Notes: a model not told the origin generated them from the sequence alone. 64,000 nucleotides of DNA from Alcaligenaceae bacterium (GCA_013416435.1 JACCEN010000009.1:1-64000); one strand, 5' to 3'. Counted from the stretch's first letter, positions 34,779 through 43,577 are shown. Numbers and translations: made by a program.

Positions 34779-35608
34779 ACACATCGCATTTATTCAGCGA
34801 GCTCGTTGCGGAAACGGACGGTGCGAGCCTAGAGGCGCAGGCCTTGAGCCTGGGCTACGGCGACACGACGATCGTCAGGGAACTGTCCCTGAGCATACCG
34901 CAGGGCAAGGTTACCGCCATTGTCGGCCCGAACGGCTGCGGGAAATCCACGCTGCTGGCGGGCTTGTCTCGACTGCATAAACCGCTGCATGGCGCGGTCC
35001 TGCTCAACGGCAAGGCCATCTCGGGCATGTCGTCGCGAGACGTGGCGCGTCAGTTGGCGCTGTTGCCACAGGAGGCGACAGCGCCGGACGGGCTGACAGT
35101 GTCGGAGCTGATACAGTTCGGGCGGCAGCCGCACCAGGGCGTGCTGCGCCAATGGTCGCGACAGGACCACGATATCGTGCGTGATGCGCTGGTGGCGACG
35201 AATCTCGTGGAGTTGGCGGATCGTCCTCTCGAATCCATGTCCGGCGGCCAGCGGCAACGGGCTTGGATCGCGATGGCGATCGCGCAGTCGACGCCCTTGC
35301 TGCTTCTGGACGAACCCACCTCCGCGCTGGATCTCGGCCACCAGATTGAAGTGTTCGAACTCATTCGGGACCTGTCCAGGGCCGGCAAGACCATCGTCAT
35401 GGTGGTGCACGACTTGACGAGCGCATGCCGCTATGCGGATCATATCGTGGCCATGCTCGATGGCAGCATCGTCGCCCAAGGCAGGCCGCTGGATGTCATG
35501 ACGACGGACCTGGTCGAGCGCCTTTATGGCGTGCGCTGCGTCCTGATCCAGGATCCCCGTTCCGGCACACCGCTGATCGCGGGCATAGAGCGTATGATTC
35601 AGCGGTGA
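34775..35608 (+). CDS. Siderophore ABC transporter ATPase (FecE/FepC type)
   Basis: A 277-residue ATPase. Walker A is GPNGCGKST, Q-loop LPQEATAPDGLTV, signature MSGGQRQR, Walker [14 protein letters not shown], and the switch His is in MVVHDLTSACRYAD. The ALDLGHQIEV sequence after Walker B is typical of iron-siderophore ATPases. The ATG overlaps the permease stop by four bases, and GGAG lies upstream. It ends a four-gene operon with a candidate Fur box. Palindromic repeats follow. Confidence 0.92.
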   Translation: MNTSHLFSELVAETDGASLEAQALSLGYGDTTIVRELSLSIPQGKVTAIVGPNGCGKSTLLAGLSRLHKPLHGAVLLNGKAISGMSSRDVARQLALLPQEATAPDGLTVSELIQFGRQPHQGVLRQWSRQDHDIVRDALVATNLVELADRPLESMSGGQRQRAWIAMAIAQSTPLLLLDEPTSALDLGHQIEVFELIRDLSRAGKTIVMVVHDLTSACRYADHIVAMLDGSIVAQGRPLDVMTTDLVERLYGVRCVLIQDPRSGTPLIAGIERMIQR

Positions 35609-35620
35609 GCGGACCTTGTA

Positions 35621-35731
35621 GGGTCAGACCCCGCATGGGGTCTGACCCTTGGCTTGAGGGGTGGCTTGAGGGGTCAGACCCCGCATGGGGTCTGACCCCA
35701 GAATATAAAGGGTCTGACCCCAGAATATAAA
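35621..35731. repeat. Two GGGGTCAGACCCC palindromes followed by a 22-bp tandem duplication
   Basis: Full copies lie at 35621-35649 and 35670-35699. The right end of the second, together with the flanking AGAATATAAA, is repeated exactly: unit 35688-35709 and unit 35710-35731. This gives an extra half palindrome and an AT-rich TATAAATA stretch just before slyX. It looks like slippage duplication at a palindrome. Confidence 0.9.
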
Positions 35732-35743
35732 TACGGGTGTCTT

Positions 35744-35956
35744 GTGAATTTGGAACAGCGGCTGATCGAGATCGAGATCAAGTTGACGGCTCAAGAGGAT
35801 TTGGTCCAGGAGCTGAATCGGCAGGTTTATTTGCAACAGCGTCAGGTCGACGAGTTGCGGGCGTTGTGCACCGCCTTGGTCAAGCGCCTGGAGCAGGCGG
35901 GGCAGGATGGGGGCGGCGCCGACCCCTATGCGCACGAAAAGCCTCCGCATTATTGA
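35744..35956 (+). CDS. slyX: SlyX family protein
   Basis: A 70-residue protein of the SlyX family. It is almost entirely coiled coil (MNLEQRLIEIEIKLTAQEDL then LNRQVYLQQRQVDELRALC), ending in the characteristic PPHY. Function is unknown beyond an association with lysis phenotypes in E. coli and SlyD. The start is GTG at 35744, with GGGTG seven bases upstream. The gene is boxed in by palindromic repeats on both sides, and its promoter may include the duplicated ATATAAA sequence. Confidence 0.85.
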   Translation: MNLEQRLIEIEIKLTAQEDLVQELNRQVYLQQRQVDELRALCTALVKRLEQAGQDGGGADPYAHEKPPHY

Positions 35957-35964
35957 GCGTGGTT

Positions 35965-36048
35965 GGGGTCAGACCCCATACGGGGTCTGACCCCGCAATG
36001 GGGGCGACTGAGTTGACCGGGGTCCGACCCCGTACGGGGTCGGACCCC
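35965..36048. repeat. Two palindromes, one with compensated arm changes
   Basis: Copy 35965-35994 is standard. Copy 36019-36048 reads GGGGTCCGACCCC and GGGGTCGGACCCC: the central base of each arm is changed, and the two changes are complementary, so the hairpin is kept. They separate slyX from the MFS gene. Confidence 0.92.
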
Positions 36049-36067
36049 AACATCCAACGGGTAAGAA

Positions 36068-37474
36068 ATGCCATCTAAGCACAACGGTTCATGGTCCGAG
36101 CTTCTATGGGGCGGCAATGGCTTGCGCTCTCTGGCGTTGGCGGGCGGAGTCGCCGTGCATGCGGTGAACGTCTATATCGCCACGACCATCCTTCCGTCCG
36201 TCGTGGCCGATATCGGCGGGCTGGCCTATTACGCGTGGAATACCACGCTCTTCGTGGTGACATCGATACTGGGTTCGGCGATATCGCCGCAGGTGATCGA
36301 GTCGCTGGGCCTGCGCCGGGCCTTCCTCTTCGCTCTTGCCGTCTTCGCGCTGGGCACCCTGGTGTGCGCGGTATCGCCTTCCATGGCGGTGCTGCTGCTT
36401 GGGCGGACGGCGCAAGGATTGGGCGGCGGCCTATTGCTCGGATTGAGCTATTCGGCCGTGCGCGTGGTGTTCGAAGAGCGCCTGTGGTCGCGAGCCATGG
36501 TGCTGGTATCGAGCATGTGGGGCGTGGCGACGCTGGCGGGCCCGGCCATTGGCGGCATCTTTGCGCAGACAGGCCATTGGCGCCTTGCTTTCTGGTCCGT
36601 TCTTCCGATTGCGGCGGGTCTGGCTGTGCTGGTGTGCACACAGATCGCGGCGGCGTCCAGGAGCGAGCGCCAGCCTGTGCGTGCGCCCCTGGGGATGATT
36701 TCATTGTTGATCGTCTCGGTGCTGGCGGTGTCGCTGGGCAGCCTTTCAGACCAGCTTGGATGGAACGTGGCGGGCATTGTGGCAGGCCTGCTGATCACGG
36801 GCTGTATCGCCAGGCTGGACGACCGCTCCGCGGTCCGTTTGTTTCCCTCAGGATCCTACTCGCCTTTTACACGGCTGGGCAGCCTATACGCCTGTATCGG
36901 CTTGCTGAGCATAGGCGTGACCACTGAAATCTACATTCCGTATTTCCTGCAGCTTATTCACGGCAAGAGTCCCTTGGTCGCCGGATACTGGACTGCGCTG
37001 ATGTCCGCCGGGTGGACTCTCGGGTCCTTCCTGAGCTCGGGCCGGCCGACCCGCTTTGCCAACCGTCTCATGCTCATCGGTCCCATTGTTTCCGCCGTGT
37101 CGCTCCTGTTGCTGGCGGTCATGCTGCCCATGACCGGCCTGTCCGAAAGCGGAAGAGACGCCTATGGACTGATGCTGCCTTTGCTGGGAGTGGGCGTAGG
37201 CGTGGGTTTCTGCTGGCCCAACATGCTGACCCGTGTATATAAATCCGCGCCGCCCGGCCAGGAGAACATTGCGTCGGCGGCGATCACCACGCTGCAGCTC
37301 TATGCCATGGCCATGGGCGCGGCGTTGGCCGGCATGGTGACCAATGCGGCGGGGTTTACGGATCCGGGCGGCGTGGCAGGCGCCAGGCAGGCCGCCTGGG
37401 CGCTCTTCACGGTATTTGCCTGCGCGCCCGGCCTGGCGGTTTTTCTGGGCAAGGGAGCGCGTCGGGCGGCGTAG
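36068..37474 (+). CDS. Major facilitator superfamily transporter (EmrB/QacA-like)
   Basis: A 468-residue membrane protein with about 14 helices. The early segment NVYIATTILPSVVADIGGLA with WNTTLFVVTSILGSAISPQV is typical of drug-proton antiporters of the DHA2 or related group, and LLGRTAQGLGGGLLLGLSYS matches motif C-adjacent family patterns. It probably exports a toxic small molecule, but no linked regulator or adaptor shows which. The ATG has a GGGTAAGAA sequence upstream. It is flanked by palindromic repeats on both sides. Confidence 0.82.
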   Translation: MPSKHNGSWSELLWGGNGLRSLALAGGVAVHAVNVYIATTILPSVVADIGGLAYYAWNTTLFVVTSILGSAISPQVIESLGLRRAFLFALAVFALGTLVCAVSPSMAVLLLGRTAQGLGGGLLLGLSYSAVRVVFEERLWSRAMVLVSSMWGVATLAGPAIGGIFAQTGHWRLAFWSVLPIAAGLAVLVCTQIAAASRSERQPVRAPLGMISLLIVSVLAVSLGSLSDQLGWNVAGIVAGLLITGCIARLDDRSAVRLFPSGSYSPFTRLGSLYACIGLLSIGVTTEIYIPYFLQLIHGKSPLVAGYWTALMSAGWTLGSFLSSGRPTRFANRLMLIGPIVSAVSLLLLAVMLPMTGLSESGRDAYGLMLPLLGVGVGVGFCWPNMLTRVYKSAPPGQENIASAAITTLQLYAMAMGAALAGMVTNAAGFTDPGGVAGARQAAWALFTVFACAPGLAVFLGKGARRAA

Positions 37475-37489
37475 GCGTTTTGACACTCT

Positions 37490-37602
37490 GGGGTCAGACC
37501 CCGTATGGGGTCTGACCCCGGCAGGGTGAAGCATGGAGTCTGACGCCGCAGGGCGCGACAGCTCAGGGTTTAGGGGTCAGACCCCATGCGGGGTCTGACC
37601 CC
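37490..37602. repeat. Two GGGGTCAGACCCC palindromes in a convergent gap
   Basis: Copies lie at 37490-37519 and 37573-37602, with a degenerate half copy (GGAGTCTGACGCC) near 37534-37546. They lie between the ends of the MFS gene and the aldo-keto reductase gene. The second stops eight bases short of the reductase stop codon. Confidence 0.9.
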
Positions 37603-37609
37603 AGAGCCC

Positions 37610-38446
37610 TTAAAAACCGCTGAACTCTTCAGGGTCGGGGCCGCCGCGACCGTCGGCGCGGTCCAGGGCGGCGATGGCGGCCATGTCCTGGTCGTCGAGC
37701 GTGAAGTCGAAGACCGCGAGATTCTCGCGCATGCGGCTGGGCGTGACGGATTTTGGAATCGCCATATTGCCCAGCTGGACGTGCCAGCGCAGTATGACCT
37801 GGGCGACGGAGCGCCCGTGCTTGGCGGCGATGCCGGCCAGCGTCGTGTCTTCCCACAGCCGGCCGCGGCCCAAGGGGCTCCAGGCTTCGGTGATGATGTC
37901 GTGTTCGGTGTGGAATTCGCGCAGTTCGGCCTGCTGGAAATGCGGGTGGAGCTCGATCTGATTGATCACGGGCAGCACCCCGGTTTCGTCCAGCAGCTCC
38001 TGCAGATGCGGAATGTTGAAGTTGCAGACGCCGATGGATTTGGCGCGCCCTTCGTCGCGCAACTGGATCAGCGTCTCCCAGGCTTGAACGAAGCGCGCCT
38101 GTTGAGGAGCGGGCCAGTGAATCAGGTACAGGTCGACATAGTCCAGGCCGAGCTTTTCCAGGCTTTCCTCGAAGGCTGCCCTGGTACTGTCGTGGCCATG
38201 CCGGTCATTCCATACCTTGGTCGCGACGAATAAATCTTCTCGCGCCACGCCGGATGTTGCAATGCCGCGACCGACGCCGGTTTCGTTTCCATAGATGGCG
38301 GCGGTGTCGATCGAACGATAGCCGATGTCCAGCGCCGTCTTGACGACCGTTGCCGCTTCATCGTCTTTCACTTGCCAGACGCCCAGCCCGAGCTGGGGAG
38401 CGCGGCGCCCGTCATGAAAGGGCAGAGTCCTTTGTGTATTCGGCAT
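37610..38446 (-). CDS. Aldo-keto reductase (2,5-diketo-D-gluconate reductase-like)
   Basis: A 278-residue NADPH-dependent reductase. The catalytic tetrad is visible as Asp47 and Tyr52 (SIDTAAIYGNE), Lys77 (VATKVWN) and His110 (YLIHWP). The cofactor motif IPKSVTPSRMRENL is near residue 230. It resembles DkgA-type enzymes that reduce methylglyoxal, 2,5-diketogluconate or other aldehydes. I start at ATG 38446: the GGAGG of an upstream in-frame ATG (38458) is the ribosome site for this start at five-base spacing. It diverges from panB. Confidence 0.88.
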   Translation of the reverse strand: MPNTQRTLPFHDGRRAPQLGLGVWQVKDDEAATVVKTALDIGYRSIDTAAIYGNETGVGRGIATSGVAREDLFVATKVWNDRHGHDSTRAAFEESLEKLGLDYVDLYLIHWPAPQQARFVQAWETLIQLRDEGRAKSIGVCNFNIPHLQELLDETGVLPVINQIELHPHFQQAELREFHTEHDIITEAWSPLGRGRLWEDTTLAGIAAKHGRSVAQVILRWHVQLGNMAIPKSVTPSRMRENLAVFDFTLDDQDMAAIAALDRADGRGGPDPEEFSGF

Positions 38447-38570
38447 GAGATCCTCCATGCGTTCAGAGATTGTCCTTTGCGTTAATCTAGCCGATTATAC
38501 GGTTGTTGCACTGCGGAAACGGAGTGCCGCGGCCGCCGACCGGCGACATGAAAGTATTCAGGAGAAGTGA

Positions 38571-39392
38571 ATGAGCGTGCATACACAGGCGAAACGCATC
38601 AGCGTGCCTCAATTGATGGGATACAAGGGACAGCGCAAGATCGCTGCGCTGACAGCGTATAGCGCCCCGTTCGCGCGGCTGCTCGACGATGCGCTGGACA
38701 TGATCCTGATTGGTGATTCCACCGCCATGGTGGGTTACGCGCTGCCCGACACCTTGTCGATCACGATCGAACAGATGGCTGCCCACGCGGGAGCCGTAGT
38801 GCGTTCCACTTCCCATGCATGCATTATCGTCGACATGCCCTTTGGCAGTTATCAGGAGTCTCCTCGACAGGCTTTTTCCAATGCCGCCCGGATGCTTGCC
38901 GCCAGCGGCGCCGACGGCATCAAGATGGAGGGCGGCGTAGCCCTGGCCGACACGACGCGTTTCTTGGTGGAACGCGGTATTCCAGTGCTGGCCCACGTAG
39001 GTTTGATGCCTCAGTACGTCAATACGATGGGCGGATTCAAGGCCCAGGGCATGAACGACGAATCCGCCGAGCGTATTCTGCGCGATGCCAAGGCGCATGA
39101 GGAGGCGGGCGCCTTCGCCGTCGTGCTGGAAGGCATTGCCGAGCCCTTGGGCCGCCGCATCACCGAGGCCCTGGCCGTTCCCACCATAGGAATCGGCGCA
39201 TCGCCCGCCTGCGATGGCCAGATTCTCGTCACTGAAGACATCATCGGCTTGAGCGGAGCGCGCATACCCAAATTCGCCAAGCAATTTGCCGACGTGGGAA
39301 GCGTCATAAGGACCGCCGTGGAGCAATACGCGCAAGATGTCCGCGACGGACAGTTTCCCGGACTAGAGCATTGTTTTGGGGTAAAAAAATGA
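38571..39392 (+). CDS. panB: 3-methyl-2-oxobutanoate hydroxymethyltransferase
   Basis: A 273-residue enzyme of pantothenate/coenzyme A synthesis that makes ketopantoate from 2-oxoisovalerate and methylene-tetrahydrofolate. Diagnostic segments are KIAALTAYSAPFARLLDDA, ILIGDSTAMVGY, VDMPFGSY, KMEGG, VLAHVGLMPQ and IGIGASPACDGQILV. AGGAG precedes the ATG. panC is not adjacent, so the pathway genes are split. The MGY motif here is AMVGY, with Ala for the more usual Ser. Confidence 0.95.
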   Translation: MSVHTQAKRISVPQLMGYKGQRKIAALTAYSAPFARLLDDALDMILIGDSTAMVGYALPDTLSITIEQMAAHAGAVVRSTSHACIIVDMPFGSYQESPRQAFSNAARMLAASGADGIKMEGGVALADTTRFLVERGIPVLAHVGLMPQYVNTMGGFKAQGMNDESAERILRDAKAHEEAGAFAVVLEGIAEPLGRRITEALAVPTIGIGASPACDGQILVTEDIIGLSGARIPKFAKQFADVGSVIRTAVEQYAQDVRDGQFPGLEHCFGVKK

Positions 39393-39535
39393 AATTTGTT
39401 GCAGGTATGCGACAGCTGGAGGAAGGCTTGCTGCTGCTCGCGGCCTGAGTACGCGCGAGTGCGGAAAGCTGGGTGGAACTTTGTATGCTGATTGGAGATA
39501 TATCACGCTCGAAAATCAGTATGATACGGATAGTT

Positions 39536-39555
39536 TACAAATGATTTCAATTGTA
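39536..39555. promoter_or_regulatory. Small T-N11-A-type inverted repeat before a LysR gene
   Basis: TACAA (39536-39540) and TTGTA (39551-39555) form an inverted repeat with the spacing of LysR boxes, 27 bases before the start of the LysR gene at 39582. It may be an autoregulatory site. The symmetry is short, so chance is possible. Confidence 0.3.
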
Positions 39556-39581
39556 CGTATCGCCGCGTCGTTCTATCCAAA

Positions 39582-40565
39582 ATGGAAATCCGCCAACTCG
39601 AGGCCTTTGCAGCAGTATGCTCCGCAGGCAATGTCACTGCCGCAGGCCGCCTGCTCGATCGTTCCCAATCCGTGGTCAGCCGACAGGTCCAGGACCTGGA
39701 GCAGGAGTTGGGCTTCACGCTTTTCAATCGCACACGGCCACACGTTACGCTGACGGCGGAAGGGCATCGCTTCTACGACGAAGCCCGCAACGTGCTGGCC
39801 ACGCTTCAGCACCTGGAGGACCGTTCCAGGGAAATCGCCCGAGGAGACGCGCGCCCTCTTTATGTCGCATGCAGCCATGCCCTGGGCGCCTCGCTTGCGG
39901 CCGCAGTGCTTGGCCGCCTCGAGGCCACCACGCCCGTCTTCGAAAACAAGCTGTGTCTGGACACCATGCCTTCGAGCCAGGCGGTGCAGATGGTCACGAG
40001 CGGCAACGCCGACATGGGGCTCATCAGCATGCCGATCGACCTGGGGCGTTGTCATTTGCAATGGAGCGGCCAGGCGCCCTGCGTCATTGCGTTGCCCGAA
40101 AACCATCCTTTGGCCAAACACGAAGCCATTCCATTGGACGAGCTCGGCGAGCAGACCGTCATCACCATGTCGAACAGCACGCGTTTGCGGCACCGGCTGG
40201 CGACGGCGCTATTGGGGCATCGTGGCGACGCGGCGCCGAGGCGCCATATCGAAACCACGTCCAACCTGACCGCGCTGATGCTCGTCGAGGCAAAGGTGGG
40301 AGTTGCGCTGATGGATCCGTTCACCGCGCTGTGCCTCAAGCCTCGCGGCGTGGTTTACCGGCCCGCGGATCGGCACCTGCCGTATGTGATCGGCGTCATT
40401 ACCCATCCGGATCGAGTCCTGACCGACGAGGCCCAGCGTTTCATCGACGCTTTGTGGGATTTCGCCAGCGCAGAGGTGCCTCGATTCGTACGGGGAGATC
40501 CTAGCGGCCTGCCCCAGGCGCTCGATCCATTCCAGGAAGAACGGGCCAAGTCGGCCTCTGTTTAG
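39582..40565 (+). CDS. LysR-family transcriptional regulator
   Basis: A 327-residue regulator. The HTH is MEIRQLEAFAAVCSAGNVTA with SQSVVSRQVQDLE, then the type 2 periplasmic-like effector domain from about 90. No strong ribosome site precedes the ATG at 39582. It stands convergent to an orphan Bug-type binding protein gene and downstream of panB, and its target is not obvious. Two palindromic repeats follow its stop by six bases. The C-terminal tail (about 300-327) extends beyond the usual LysR end. Confidence 0.85.
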   Translation: MEIRQLEAFAAVCSAGNVTAAGRLLDRSQSVVSRQVQDLEQELGFTLFNRTRPHVTLTAEGHRFYDEARNVLATLQHLEDRSREIARGDARPLYVACSHALGASLAAAVLGRLEATTPVFENKLCLDTMPSSQAVQMVTSGNADMGLISMPIDLGRCHLQWSGQAPCVIALPENHPLAKHEAIPLDELGEQTVITMSNSTRLRHRLATALLGHRGDAAPRRHIETTSNLTALMLVEAKVGVALMDPFTALCLKPRGVVYRPADRHLPYVIGVITHPDRVLTDEAQRFIDALWDFASAEVPRFVRGDPSGLPQALDPFQEERAKSASV

Positions 40566-40571
40566 ACGCAA

Positions 40572-40645
40572 GGGGTCAGACCCTATAGGGTCTGACCCCC
40601 CACCCATAAGCACCCGGGGTCAGACCCCGTACGGGGTCTGACCCC
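40572..40645. repeat. Two GGGGTCAGACCCC palindromes in a convergent gap
   Basis: Copies lie at 40572-40599 (centre shortened to TATA with one C lost from the left arm) and 40616-40645. They fill most of the 84 bases between the LysR gene and the Bug receptor gene, which converge here. Confidence 0.92.
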
Positions 40646-40649
40646 TCAT

Positions 40650-41633
40650 TTAGCGGATGGACATGTCGGACACACTGATGATGCGCCGCCATTTTTTCTG
40701 TTCATTCTGCATGTGCTCCCCGAGTTCGGCGGGCGTGCCGCCCCGAGGGCTGACACCGAGGTGCACGAGGCGATCATGGACCTCGGGATCCTGAAGGATC
40801 TCGTTGACGGCGGCATTGAGGGTAATGATGACGTCGGCCGGGGTGCCCTTGGGCGCGAGCAGCGCAAACCAGTTGGACGATTGGAGTTCCGGATGCCCTT
40901 GCTCTGCCATGGTGGGGATGTCGGGCAGGGTGGGGGAACGCGCGGCGGACATGACGCCCAGAGCCTTGACCTTGTTGGCCCGCAGGGGCTCCAGCGCGCC
41001 GGGCACGAGCTGGAACATGGACTGGATTTCGCCCGAGATCAGGTTGGAGGTGGCAAGGCCGGCCGCGCTGTACGGGATATGGACCATGTTGGTGTCCGTG
41101 ACGTTCATGTACAACAGTCCGGCCAAGTGCATATAGCTGCCATTGCCAATGGAGCCGAAGTTGACCACGCCGGGGTGGCTGCGTACATAAGCGGTGAATT
41201 CGGCCAGATTATGTACGGGCAGGTCGTTGTTGACGACCAGGATGTTGGGCGTATCGCCGATCAGGATGATGGGGTCGAAACCGGGCAATGCGGGCTGTCC
41301 GGTGCTCCGGTCGAGGCTGGGATGGATCGCCAGGATCTCGCCCCAGGCGAAGAAAAGCGTGGAGCCGTCGGGCGTGGACCGGGCGGCGAGTTCCGTCGCG
41401 ATGCTGCCGGCGGCACCGCCCTGGTTGAGAATCTGAAGGTTTCTGTCCAGTTTCTGTGCCAGCTTCGCGGAAATGAGCTGCACGATGGCATCTCGTGTGC
41501 TGCCGTGTCCTTGCGCGGGTACGATGATTTGTATGGTTTGATCGTCGGCCGGCCACGAGCGGGCCATGGTGTGTCCGGACATCAGAATGGTCGCGGCGGC
41601 GGCCAGCAGTATGCAGCGAAGTAATCTACCCAT
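40650..41633 (-). CDS. Bug/TctC-family periplasmic binding protein
   Basis: A 327-residue precursor with a signal peptide (LLRCILLAAAATILMSGHTM). The Bug pattern follows: IQIIVPAQGHGSTRDAIVQL, NQGGAAGSIATELAA, NFGSIGNGSYMHLAG and VHIPYSAAGLATSNLISGEI. Such proteins bind carboxylates or small aromatics, sometimes with a TctAB transporter. No transporter is nearby, so this is an orphan receptor, common in Alcaligenaceae. In the usual PFAPGG loop this one has PAQGHG, so its ligand contacts may differ. Confidence 0.87.
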   Translation of the reverse strand: MGRLLRCILLAAAATILMSGHTMARSWPADDQTIQIIVPAQGHGSTRDAIVQLISAKLAQKLDRNLQILNQGGAAGSIATELAARSTPDGSTLFFAWGEILAIHPSLDRSTGQPALPGFDPIILIGDTPNILVVNNDLPVHNLAEFTAYVRSHPGVVNFGSIGNGSYMHLAGLLYMNVTDTNMVHIPYSAAGLATSNLISGEIQSMFQLVPGALEPLRANKVKALGVMSAARSPTLPDIPTMAEQGHPELQSSNWFALLAPKGTPADVIITLNAAVNEILQDPEVHDRLVHLGVSPRGGTPAELGEHMQNEQKKWRRIISVSDMSIR

Positions 41634-41786
41634 GTTTGGCTAAGGAAGGGGCGCAGGCATGCCGCGTAAACTATGCATGGTCGGCCGGGTACGCGGACGG
41701 AAATACGAAGCATACAAAGTTACGTCAAATAGTCAAGCGCAAGAGAGGCGCGGGCGAGCAATGATCATCCACGGAAGAGTACAGGC

Positions 41787-43094
41787 ATGAATCCATGGCC
41801 CATTGAACTGCAGGCCGTCCTGGCCGCCGCCTTGGGAGCGATCGCGGGGGTGTTGATCACCCTGGCGTGCACGGGGCGTTCTCGCCAGGCATCCAGGCGG
41901 GCCGCGCAAGAGCTGGAACACCGATTGATACGCAGCGAGGCCGAGGCGTCCGGCTTGCGCGAGCGATTGGACGACCTTCGGGCGGGATCGCGCCTGAAAG
42001 AGGAAGAGATGCGGCAGACGAAAGACGTCCTCAAGGCCGAGTTCGAAAATCTGGCCGGCCAGATTCTGGAAGAGAAGGGCAGGCGATTCACGCTCAATAG
42101 CCAGCGGTCGATGGACACGCTGCTCGCGCCCTTTCGGGAACAGATCGAAGCATTTCAGCGGCGGGTGAACCAGGTGCACGACGAAGCGGTGCGCGGCAAT
42201 GCGGTGCTGGCAACTGAAGTCCGCCGTGTGCTGGAAGTAGGGCTGCAGATGAGCGCCGAGGCGCAGACGCTGGCCAGTGCGCTCAAGGGCGACAAGAAAA
42301 CGGTCGGCAACTGGGGCGAGATGCAGCTGGAGCGGGCCCTGCAGCTGGCCGGCCTGGCGGCCGGCGACCATTATGAGGCGCAGCTGCGCCTGAGGGACGA
42401 GCAGGGGAAGGCAAGGTTGCCGGACTTCGTCGTGAAGCTGCCCGATCAGAAGCACATTCTGCTGGACAGCAAAGTATCGCTCGTGGACTACGAGCGTGCC
42501 GTGGCGGCGGAAACGCCGGGGCAGCTGCAAGAAGCCCTGGATGCCCATGTCAAAGCCGTGCGCAACCATATCGATGACCTTGGCCGCAAGGACTACAGCA
42601 ATCTGGCGGGCCTGCACAGCCCGAGTTTCGTCCTGATGTTCATGCCGATCGAAGCGGCCTACATGGAAGCCATGAAGCACGACAGGGAATTGTTCGACTA
42701 CGGATACCAGCGCAACGTGGTCCTGGTGTCGCACACGACGCTCATGCCCATCCTGAAGACCATCGCCAATCTCTGGATGACGGCGCGCAGCAATGAGCAG
42801 GCGCACGAGCTCAGCGCGCGGGCCGGCGATATCTACAATCAGGTCGCCATGGTGGCCGAACGCCTGAAGCGGCTGGGCGCAACCCTGGATACGGTGGGCC
42901 GCCACTATAACGACGTGGTGAAGTCGGTAGCCGGGCAGCAGGGGCTTTACGGCAAGGCGGCACGGTTCCGCGAGCTGTCTGCCCGGGCGAACCGTACAAT
43001 GCCTGATTTGGCTCCCGTGCATGCGGATCACGAGCACGAACGACTGGACCTGATCGCGTCCGGTGGCGAGGCGGATGGAACGAAGCCGGAATGA
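41787..43094 (+). CDS. rmuC: DNA recombination protein RmuC
   Basis: A 435-residue protein. It has an N-terminal membrane helix (about 9-28), a long coiled coil (about 30-160), and the RmuC domain with a nuclease-like core (GNWGEMQLERALQLAGL, then PDFVVKLPDQKHILLDSKVSL and FMPIEAAYMEAM). RmuC limits DNA inversions at short inverted repeats in E. coli. That is of interest here because the surroundings are full of palindromes, although a link is speculation. A thioesterase gene follows within 16 bases. Confidence 0.92.
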   Translation: MNPWPIELQAVLAAALGAIAGVLITLACTGRSRQASRRAAQELEHRLIRSEAEASGLRERLDDLRAGSRLKEEEMRQTKDVLKAEFENLAGQILEEKGRRFTLNSQRSMDTLLAPFREQIEAFQRRVNQVHDEAVRGNAVLATEVRRVLEVGLQMSAEAQTLASALKGDKKTVGNWGEMQLERALQLAGLAAGDHYEAQLRLRDEQGKARLPDFVVKLPDQKHILLDSKVSLVDYERAVAAETPGQLQEALDAHVKAVRNHIDDLGRKDYSNLAGLHSPSFVLMFMPIEAAYMEAMKHDRELFDYGYQRNVVLVSHTTLMPILKTIANLWMTARSNEQAHELSARAGDIYNQVAMVAERLKRLGATLDTVGRHYNDVVKSVAGQQGLYGKAARFRELSARANRTMPDLAPVHADHEHERLDLIASGGEADGTKPE

Positions 43095-43110
43095 TTCTTG
43101 GTTGGTTGAT

Positions 43111-43545
43111 ATGAATAGCTTAATTGATATGAACAGCTTAAATACGATGCCGGAAGAGACGGCCGGACTGTCCTTGGAAAATCCCTATCTGGAGTGGCTG
43201 GGAGTGCGATTGGTGGAGTGGCGGCAAGGTTATGCCGAGATTCATCTGCCGATGGCCAGCCGGCTGAGCAATCGCAGCGGCCGCGTCCATGGCGGGGTCA
43301 TCTGCACGCTGCTCGATTCGGTTTGCGGGTATTGCGGCCAATACGCGCCCCAGAACGAGCCGCCCCGCCGGGCGGTCACGCTGACGCTGACCACGAACTT
43401 CATAGACCTTCCAGAGGGTGATATCTTAGTTGCCAAGGCGGTCGTCGAAAAACAGGGCAAGAGCGTTTACTTCTCGCGCGGCGAAGTCTGGTCCGGAGAC
43501 CGGCTCGTTGCGACGGCGACCGGAACGTTCAAGTACACGCGCTGA
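43111..43545 (+). CDS. PaaI-type hotdog thioesterase
   Basis: A 144-residue acyl-CoA thioesterase-like protein. The hotdog signature is NRSGRVHGGVICTLLDSVCG (HGG and D form the active-site region), followed by AVTLTLTTNFIDLPEGDIL. The N-terminal start is uncertain: an 18-base tandem duplication (43106-43141) gives two equivalent starts, MNSLID (43111) and MNSLNT (43129), and a third ATG at 43147. I use the first. It is probably co-transcribed with rmuC. The substrate is unknown. Confidence 0.8.
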   Translation: MNSLIDMNSLNTMPEETAGLSLENPYLEWLGVRLVEWRQGYAEIHLPMASRLSNRSGRVHGGVICTLLDSVCGYCGQYAPQNEPPRRAVTLTLTTNFIDLPEGDILVAKAVVEKQGKSVYFSRGEVWSGDRLVATATGTFKYTR

Positions 43546-43577
43546 TGCCGATTCGGTCCCGTTCCTAGGGCAAACCC

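Noticed and set aside
39389-39448. 19-codon frame starting in the panB stop (MKFVAGMRQLEE)
   Set aside because: Too short and without motif; no following gene is close enough for it to be an attenuating leader.
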